From an uncultured Gemmataceae bacterium (GTDB lineage Bacteria > Planctomycetota > Planctomycetia > Gemmatales > Gemmataceae): a stretch of DNA of 64,000 nucleotides. This document shows positions 57,859-64,000 of this stretch, piece by piece (positions within the stretch are counted from its first letter, which is position 1; each line of letters begins with the position of its first letter). The notes below the pieces were generated by a model. It ran no database searches, was not told where the DNA came from, and worked only from the letters and a program-made list of their open reading frames with translations. The stretch is from the NCBI GenBank assembly GCA_937923405.1, contig CALDUY010000002.1, positions 1 to 64,000 of the forward strand, written 5' to 3'. Both the position numbers and the translations under genes were made by a program.

Positions 57859-58776
57859 ATGGGTATTTACGACCGCGAGTACTATCGTCGCGATTCCGGA
57901 TGGTTCGGCGCATTGCAACAAAGCCGTGCCGTCTACTGGTTGATCGGAATCAATGTCGCCTGCTTCATCTTTCAGCTGGCGACTCGGGCCGGCAATGCTC
58001 GAGGACTAGGCCCGTTTACCGACGCTCTGATTCTCAATGTCCCCAAAGTTTTCGAGGGGCAGGTTTGGCGACTCGTCACTTATGCTTTTCTCCACGATCC
58101 CGACTCGATCCTGCACATTGTTTTCAACATGTACGTCCTGTTCGCCTTCGGTCGCCACGTCGAGGAGTTGCTCGGCAGCGTGGAATTTCTCGCGCTGTAT
58201 TTGTGCGCGACGGTGGTTGGCAGTTTGGGCGTGGTGCTAGCGTTTGTTCTCGGCTTCTCTGGACCGCTTGTTCTCGGCGCGTCCGGGGCGGTGATGTCTG
58301 TGCTGCTCGTGTTTGCCTGCTATTATCCGCGGCAAGTGGTGCTCTTATTCTTCATCATTCCGGTGCCGATTTGGCTACTCGTCGTTCTTATCGTCGGACT
58401 GGATTCGTTCGGTCTGCTCAGTCAGAACAACCAAGGGGTGGCGACCTCGGCTCATCTGGCTGGAGCCGCCTTTGGGTTTGCCTATTTCAAACTGAAATGG
58501 CGACTCACGGGTTGGATGTCCAGCCTCGGCAATTGGCGCGAGTGGTCCCGACGACGCGCTCGACCGGATCTGCGTCTCTACCGTGAGGACGACGATTTCA
58601 GCGAGGCCCCAACACCGCGTTCGTCGCCGTTTCGATCGCCGGAGGAAGAGCGACTCGAAGCTCAGGTCGATGCGATTCTGGAGAAGATTCAGCGAGTCGG
58701 CATGAGCGGCTTGACGGAAAGCGAACGCCAAACGCTGCTGCGGGCCAGCGAGGCGATCAAACGCCGACGCGGGTGA
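57859..58776 (+). CDS. Rhomboid-family intramembrane serine protease
   Basis: A 305-residue protein with six or seven helices. The catalytic pair is S142 in VLGASGAVMS and H199 in ATSAHLAGAAFGF, and the HIVFN motif (H86, N90) supports the oxyanion hole, so it should be active. A cytoplasmic C-terminal tail of about 90 residues ends with a helix LEAQVDAILEKIQRVGMSGL and LTESERQTLLRAS, a small domain often attached to planctomycete rhomboids. Start 57859 (MGIYDREYYRRD) is preferred over 57820. The stop overlaps the next start as TGATG. Confidence 0.93.
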   Translation: MGIYDREYYRRDSGWFGALQQSRAVYWLIGINVACFIFQLATRAGNARGLGPFTDALILNVPKVFEGQVWRLVTYAFLHDPDSILHIVFNMYVLFAFGRHVEELLGSVEFLALYLCATVVGSLGVVLAFVLGFSGPLVLGASGAVMSVLLVFACYYPRQVVLLFFIIPVPIWLLVVLIVGLDSFGLLSQNNQGVATSAHLAGAAFGFAYFKLKWRLTGWMSSLGNWREWSRRRARPDLRLYREDDDFSEAPTPRSSPFRSPEEERLEAQVDAILEKIQRVGMSGLTESERQTLLRASEAIKRRRG

Positions 58777-59456
58777 TGGTGAACGCGGCAATGCTCCAAC
58801 TGATCGATGTGCCGACCGAACGCACCACCGCTGCCACCGACGTACTCTTGGGGGTTGCTGCTCTGGGCTGTGCCGTTTGGCTGCTGTCGTTTCGCGCCGT
58901 TCAGCCGTTCAAAAGCTGGATCTGGGCGGTGGCATTTGTCTGTCTGGCCGTTGCTGCTCTTGTCGGAGCGGGGATTCACGCTTTTCAGCTCGATCGTGCT
59001 ACTCGAGCTGGGCTGTGGATTCCGGTCAACCTGTCGCTGGGGTTGACGATGGCCCTGTTCGCGGTCGGAGCGATTCACGACGGCTGGGGCCAGGACACCG
59101 CTCAACGAACCTTGCCCGTCATGCTGCTGGCGGCGTTGTTGTTCTTCGCTGCCACTCGGATCTTTGCCGTCAACTTTGGGCTGTTCCTCGCCTACGAGGC
59201 CTGTGCCATGTTGTTGGCCCTGGGGGTGTACGGCTGGCTGCTGATTCGTGGTGGCTACCCCGGCGCGGGCTGGATGGTGGCCGGGGTGCTGCTGTCGATC
59301 CTAGCCGCTGTCCTGCAGGCGATTCGCTCCCTGCGCGTCACGCTGATCTGGGAGTTCGACAACAACGGCGTCTTTCATTTGGTGCAGCTGGTTGCCGTCG
59401 TCGTCTTGTTGGTGGGACTCCATCTGTCCTTGCAAGCCTCTGTGGCAACGCGGTAA
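58776..59456 (+). CDS. Multi-pass membrane protein, DUF6962-like
   Basis: A 226-residue protein with about seven hydrophobic helices. Histidines and acidic residues sit in or near membrane segments: ALVGAGIHAFQLD, FAVGAIHDGWGQD and EFDNNGVFHLVQLVAVVVLL. The FDNNxxxHLxQ motif resembles that of the unnamed DUF6962 group, which may be related to seven-helix metal-dependent hydrolases; this is a weak comparison. Coupled to the rhomboid gene by a one-base overlap. Confidence 0.65.
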   Translation: MVNAAMLQLIDVPTERTTAATDVLLGVAALGCAVWLLSFRAVQPFKSWIWAVAFVCLAVAALVGAGIHAFQLDRATRAGLWIPVNLSLGLTMALFAVGAIHDGWGQDTAQRTLPVMLLAALLFFAATRIFAVNFGLFLAYEACAMLLALGVYGWLLIRGGYPGAGWMVAGVLLSILAAVLQAIRSLRVTLIWEFDNNGVFHLVQLVAVVVLLVGLHLSLQASVATR

Positions 59457-59632
59457 ATCGCTGGCCAGACGCGGAATCCGTTGGTTGGCCAGACGCTGCA
59501 CGGATTCCGGTTATACCAGTCATGTGTAACGTCTACAGGACACGTTTCCCTCGCTGCTGGACACGGAGGCCGGGCGGTTTCGTATGATGGAGTTGATCGA
59601 TCGTTTACGGTCTCATTTCGGAGAGAACCACC

Positions 59633-62600
59633 ATGTGTTCAAGCGAAGTCTCAGGGCACCTTCACCGGCTGCGCCGAGGAGCGGGCTTTCTACTGGCGTT
59701 GGGCCTCGTGCTAGGGGCAGTCAACTCACCCAGCACGGCTCAGGAAGATGAGCGGACAAAAGAGATCCGCGAAGTTGAGAAAAAGCTGGAGGAACTCAAG
59801 CAGAAGCTGGCCGCTCTTAAAGGGAGTGATCCGACCAAGGGACGCCAGCCGCTCACGATCAACGATGCCCTAGCTTGGCGCACGGTCAGTCGAGAGACTC
59901 TGTCGCGCGATGGGCAATGGTTCGCCGCCGCCATCCTGCCTAGTGAAGGCAAGGGCGAGGTGATCGTTCGGCAGACTAACGGCGACAAAGAGCACAAGTT
60001 CGCCGAACTGGATGGCGTAGGCAATCTAGCCTTTTCCGCCGATAGCAAGTGGGTGGCCTTCAGTGTGCTTCCCAAGCGTGGCGGAACGTCGCCCGCGCTG
60101 AGCAAAATGGGACCGACCCCGTCCACCGACGGCGCTGAGACGGGCAAAGTCGTGCTGGTTAATGTCGAGTCGGGTAGTAAGAGGGAGTTTCCCGGCGTAA
60201 CACGCTTTACGTTCTCCGGGCCGGACAGCAACGTTCTGGCCATGCATAAGTCGCCGACCGCAACGGCAACGACTTCGCCCAACCCTGCGATTCCCTCCCA
60301 ACTCGCTGCCGCCGCTGCCGCTGCCCCATCGCGTTCCAAGGGAGCGGATCTGATCCTACACGAACTGGCGACAGGACGAACACTGACCTTGGGCAACGTC
60401 GCCGAGTTCGGCTTCAACAAGGCCGGCAGTCGACTCACCCTGTTGCTGGACACTCAGGGACAGTTGGGCAATGGCGTGCAGATTCGCGACATGAAGACCG
60501 CTGCTCTGCATCAACTGGAGAGCGGCAAAGCCTCCTATGAAGGTCTCGTTTGGACGGAAAAAGGAGACGCTTTCGCTCTGCTCAAGGGGATCGAGGACAA
60601 GGGCGAGAAGCGCTTTAGCTTGTTGCTCTGTACCGAGCCGCTGGCGGCCACTCCGACGCTGACCGCCGTCGATCCGGCCACGGACGCCGCCTTCCCCAAG
60701 GAACTGATGGTCAGTGCCGGACGTCGCCCCACCTTCTCCGAGGACCGCGAAATCGTTTTCTTCGGCATCGGCAAAGCGAAGAAGAATGACTCTGCCGACA
60801 AAGCCAAGGGCAAGGAGAAAGGCAAAGCAGGAACTGAACCGGCCAAGAGTGAAGCCAGCAAACGTTCCGAAAAGCCCGATCTGGTGATTTGGCACTGGAA
60901 CGATGTCCGTCTGCAATCCGAGCAAGAGAAGTCGGCGGCTCTGGATCGACAGTACACTTATCTCTGTGCCTATCGACTCAAGGACAAGAAGTTCCTGCGG
61001 CTGGCCGATGACGCGGTCAAGACGGTCAACCTGGCTGAGAAGCAACGCTACGCTATTGGTCTGGATCGTCGCGCTTACGAACGTGCCCTGGACGGCAAAC
61101 GGCTACAGGATGTCTACGTTATCGATCTGAAGACGGGGGAGCGCCGACTTGCTCTGAAACAGAACCGCTACCTGATGGGCAGTTCGCCGGATGGCACGAA
61201 GTTTCTCTACTTCGACGATGGCCAATATCATGTTTATGACATGGTCGCCGGAGCCACCCGGTGCATTACCAAGGACGTGCCGACCAGCTTCATCGACACG
61301 GACAATGATCGACCTGTCGATCGTCCACCGACTTTTTCTCTAGGCTGGACGAAAGACAGCGCGGCGGTGCTGCTCCACGACGGCTGGGATGTCTGGAAGG
61401 TGCCAGTCGCTCAGGGGCAGGCCGTGAATCTCACGGGGAACGGTAAGAAGGACGGCATTCGCTACCGAACTCGTGTGGTCTTCGATGAGGACGAAAAGGG
61501 CATCGACCTGGACAAGCCGCAGGTCTTCACGATGTACGGCGAATGGACTAAGAAGAGCGGCTATGTCCGCATCGATCCCAAGGGGGAGCGGACGATCCTG
61601 GTCTGGGACGAGGCGATGTTCTTGGGGTTGAAAAAGGCCCAGCAGGCCGAGGTCTTCGTTCACACACGACAGACGACGACAGAGTATCCCGACTGGTACA
61701 GCAGCGGCGCGGACCTGAAGAATGCTCAGCGACTGACCAACGCCAATCCGCAGCAGCAGCGGTTCCAATTCTGCTCCGGCGCTATGTTAGTGACTTACGA
61801 GAGTGCTAAAGGAGATAAACTCCAGGGGGCATTGTATCTGCCGGCCAACTATGAGAAGGGCAAGAAGTACCCCACCGTGGTCTACATCTACGAGAAGCTG
61901 TCGCAGAACAAGAACCGCTACCAGATGCCTCGGTTGTCGGGCAGCGGTTTCAACGCGTCGCTGTACACTAGCAACGGCTACGCGGTGTTCGAGCCGGACA
62001 TCACCTACAAACTCAACGATCCGGGCATGTCGGCGTTGTGGTGCGTGATGCCGGCGCTGGAGGCGGCCATCGCTACGGGCGTGGTCGATCGCGACCGAGT
62101 CGGCCTGCATGGCCACTCGTGGGGCGGTTATCAGACGGCATTTCTGATCACACAGACGCCCGCGTTCAAGGCCGCTGTCGCTGGCGCGCCTCTGACCGAT
62201 CTGATTAGCATGTACAGCTCGATCTACTGGAACGTGGGCATCACCAACCAACAGATTTTCGAGTCAAGCCAGGGCCGATTCACTGGGGGTTACTGGGACA
62301 TGCCCGAGGCCTACATCCGCAACTCGCCAGTCTTCCATGCCAAGAATGTTGTCACGCCGCTGATTATCCTGCACAACGACAAGGACGGCGCGGTAGACTT
62401 CAATCAGGGCATCGAGTACTTCAACACGCTGCGACGGATGGAGAAGCCGGTAGTGATGTTGCAGTACAGGGGCGAGAACCACGGGTTGGCCAAGCAGGCG
62501 AATATGAAGGACTACATGGTGCGGATGCGCGAGTTCTTCGATCATCACCTGCAAGGCAAGCCAGCCCCAGCCTGGCTGAAGGAAGGGGTTCCGCATCTTC

Positions 62601-62635
62601 AGATGGACGAACATCTGAAGGAACGGGGTGAATAG
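59633..62635 (+). CDS. Exported prolyl-oligopeptidase-like serine peptidase (S9 family)
   Basis: A 1000-residue protein. A signal peptide (GAGFLLALGLVLGAVNS) precedes a short coiled coil (IREVEKKLEELKQKLAALKG, about 45-64). A long beta-propeller follows, with low-complexity inserts rich in alanine/threonine (about 205-235) and in lysine (about 385-415). The C-terminal alpha/beta hydrolase has the triad S829 (GHSWGGYQ), D918 (NDKDGAVD) and H950 (GENHG). It is typical of S9 peptidases that cleave short peptides, probably periplasmic. All three catalytic residues are in place. Confidence 0.93.
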   Translation: MCSSEVSGHLHRLRRGAGFLLALGLVLGAVNSPSTAQEDERTKEIREVEKKLEELKQKLAALKGSDPTKGRQPLTINDALAWRTVSRETLSRDGQWFAAAILPSEGKGEVIVRQTNGDKEHKFAELDGVGNLAFSADSKWVAFSVLPKRGGTSPALSKMGPTPSTDGAETGKVVLVNVESGSKREFPGVTRFTFSGPDSNVLAMHKSPTATATTSPNPAIPSQLAAAAAAAPSRSKGADLILHELATGRTLTLGNVAEFGFNKAGSRLTLLLDTQGQLGNGVQIRDMKTAALHQLESGKASYEGLVWTEKGDAFALLKGIEDKGEKRFSLLLCTEPLAATPTLTAVDPATDAAFPKELMVSAGRRPTFSEDREIVFFGIGKAKKNDSADKAKGKEKGKAGTEPAKSEASKRSEKPDLVIWHWNDVRLQSEQEKSAALDRQYTYLCAYRLKDKKFLRLADDAVKTVNLAEKQRYAIGLDRRAYERALDGKRLQDVYVIDLKTGERRLALKQNRYLMGSSPDGTKFLYFDDGQYHVYDMVAGATRCITKDVPTSFIDTDNDRPVDRPPTFSLGWTKDSAAVLLHDGWDVWKVPVAQGQAVNLTGNGKKDGIRYRTRVVFDEDEKGIDLDKPQVFTMYGEWTKKSGYVRIDPKGERTILVWDEAMFLGLKKAQQAEVFVHTRQTTTEYPDWYSSGADLKNAQRLTNANPQQQRFQFCSGAMLVTYESAKGDKLQGALYLPANYEKGKKYPTVVYIYEKLSQNKNRYQMPRLSGSGFNASLYTSNGYAVFEPDITYKLNDPGMSALWCVMPALEAAIATGVVDRDRVGLHGHSWGGYQTAFLITQTPAFKAAVAGAPLTDLISMYSSIYWNVGITNQQIFESSQGRFTGGYWDMPEAYIRNSPVFHAKNVVTPLIILHNDKDGAVDFNQGIEYFNTLRRMEKPVVMLQYRGENHGLAKQANMKDYMVRMREFFDHHLQGKPAPAWLKEGVPHLQMDEHLKERGE

Positions 62636-62697
62636 TAAAGTTGGCGGCGGGAGGTTCGGCGAGAACCTCCCGTGTCTTGGCCGAAGGTATGGGGATC

Positions 62698-63627
62698 ATG
62701 AGTCATCGTTACCGCGGTGGGTTCACCTTGATTGAACTGCTGGTGGTCATCGCCATTATTGCCGTCTTGATTGGCCTGTTGCTGCCGGCGGTGCAGAAAG
62801 TGCGTGAGGCGGCTGCTCGTTTGCAGTGTCAAAACAATCTCAAACAGATTGCATTGGCCTGCGTCAATTACGAGGTGCGTCATGGCATGTTTCCGCGGTC
62901 CAACACCACTAGTCCGCCCTGGCATGGCTGGCCGGCTTTGATTTTGCCTGACCTGGAGCAGGAGAACGTCAGCAAAATCTATGTGATGTCGGCGAACTGG
63001 TATGATCCGGTCAATGAGCCAGCGCGGAATGCTCAGGTGGCGACGTTCCTTTGTCCCAGCGCCAGTCGTGGACGGATTGGCCAGTCGGACGTGGCGGGTG
63101 CGCCTGGCTCACCCTTTTCCGGGGCCGCCTGGGACTACACCAATGTCTCGGTCGTCGCTCAGCCGTTGCTCGCTTATTTGAACTATCCAGATCCGGCAAG
63201 TTACCCTTTAATCTGGCGCGGCGTGATGAGTTCTACCGGATCGACGGTGGCCCAGATCACCGACGGGCTGTCCAACACCCTGCTGGTGACGGAAGATGCC
63301 AACCGCCCGGAATACTGGGTCAAAGGCCGACGGATACTGCATCTCATCCCTCCGTTTGGTGGAGCCGGTCCCGGCGTCGCCACCGGCGGCGTCTGGGCCG
63401 ACCATCAGAAAGGATTCGGCATCGAAGGAACCAGTCCCGATGGGCTGACGTTGATCGGCGAATGTGCCATCAACTGCAACAATGCCTACGAGATTTATGC
63501 CTTTCATCCCGGTGGGGCGAACGCGGCGATGGCCGATGGCAGCGTCCGTTTTCTGCGCGAATCGATCTCGATCCGAACGCTGGCGGCGCTAACCACTCGT
63601 GCTGGTGGGGAAGTGATTAACGAGTAG
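62698..63627 (+). CDS. DUF1559 pseudopilin-like protein, intact
   Basis: A 309-residue protein with the prepilin-like [20 protein letters not shown] and body motifs [36 protein letters not shown] and GGANAAMADGSVRFLRESIS, ending TRAGGEVINE. It shows what the damaged cassette copies would encode. ATG 62698 is preferred to 62689 or 62641 because it puts the signal close to the N-terminus. It lies 62 bases after the S9 peptidase gene, same strand, and may be co-transcribed. Confidence 0.93.
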   Translation: MSHRYRGGFTLIELLVVIAIIAVLIGLLLPAVQKVREAAARLQCQNNLKQIALACVNYEVRHGMFPRSNTTSPPWHGWPALILPDLEQENVSKIYVMSANWYDPVNEPARNAQVATFLCPSASRGRIGQSDVAGAPGSPFSGAAWDYTNVSVVAQPLLAYLNYPDPASYPLIWRGVMSSTGSTVAQITDGLSNTLLVTEDANRPEYWVKGRRILHLIPPFGGAGPGVATGGVWADHQKGFGIEGTSPDGLTLIGECAINCNNAYEIYAFHPGGANAAMADGSVRFLRESISIRTLAALTTRAGGEVINE

Positions 63628-63645
63628 GCCGCCCCGCCATGCTAG

Positions 63646-64000
<355 letters not shown>

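Overview
The window looks like chromosomal DNA of a planctomycete, most probably of the Gemmata-type lineage (Gemmataceae). The signs are several DUF1559 pseudopilin-like proteins with the [16 protein letters not shown]-terminus, DUF1573 proteins, a FecR-like membrane protein paired with an ECF sigma factor, an exported beta-roll protein with a LECLEARWVP-type N-terminus, multiple GroEL paralogues and an oleABCD cluster. Most of it is GC-rich. Two stretches (about 41.1-45.0 kb and 51.0-54.1 kb) are clearly richer in A and T and full of broken genes.

Layout. 1-5.6 kb, minus strand: effector genes of a type I-G (formerly I-U) CRISPR-Cas system, cas3 (C-terminal HD domain), csx17 and csb1/cas7, the last running off the left edge; no array lies inside the window. 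6.2-10.2 kb: a Tat-exported ceramidase-like protein, a DUF116-polyprenyl synthetase fusion and a chorismate-lyase-like partner. 10.4-16.8 kb: chaperone operon groEL1-groES-groEL2-dnaJ-grpE-fmdB-like-yacG, with a 161-bp palindromic element before dnaJ and a strong terminator at the end. 16.9-23.5 kb: a hybrid histidine kinase divergent from a complete oleABCD long-chain olefin cluster, then MaoC and a GCS2-type ligase. 25.4-29.1 kb: lipoprotein, DUF1559, FecR and ECF sigma genes. 29.4-39.2 kb: topA with five zinc ribbons, a PpiD/SurA-like protein, a prenyltransferase-like toroid without zinc ligands, an EF-G-like GTPase and hisA. 39.7-41.0 kb: a beta-roll surface protein. 45-51 kb: a BI-1 protein, a small membrane protein, an NHL-repeat protein and two HEAT-repeat proteins. 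55-64 kb: a secreted protein, DUF47-Pit phosphate uptake, rhomboid, a membrane protein, a prolyl-oligopeptidase-like peptidase, another DUF1559 protein and the start of a cystathionine gamma-synthase-type gene.

The most unusual part is a pair of cassettes with parallel gene order at 41.3-45.0 kb and 51.3-55.0 kb: a MauE/DoxX-like membrane domain with DUF1573, a small exported cysteine-rich peptide, an exported protein of sorting-protein type, (in the first cassette) a further DUF1573-like protein, and a DUF1559 pseudopilin. Nearly every gene in both is disrupted, by in-frame stop codons (43412, 44930, 52772) as well as frameshifts, including a 4-base tandem duplication near 54835. I read them as decayed copies of an undescribed, possibly disulfide-dependent, cell-surface or secretion module; intact versions should be sought in related genomes.
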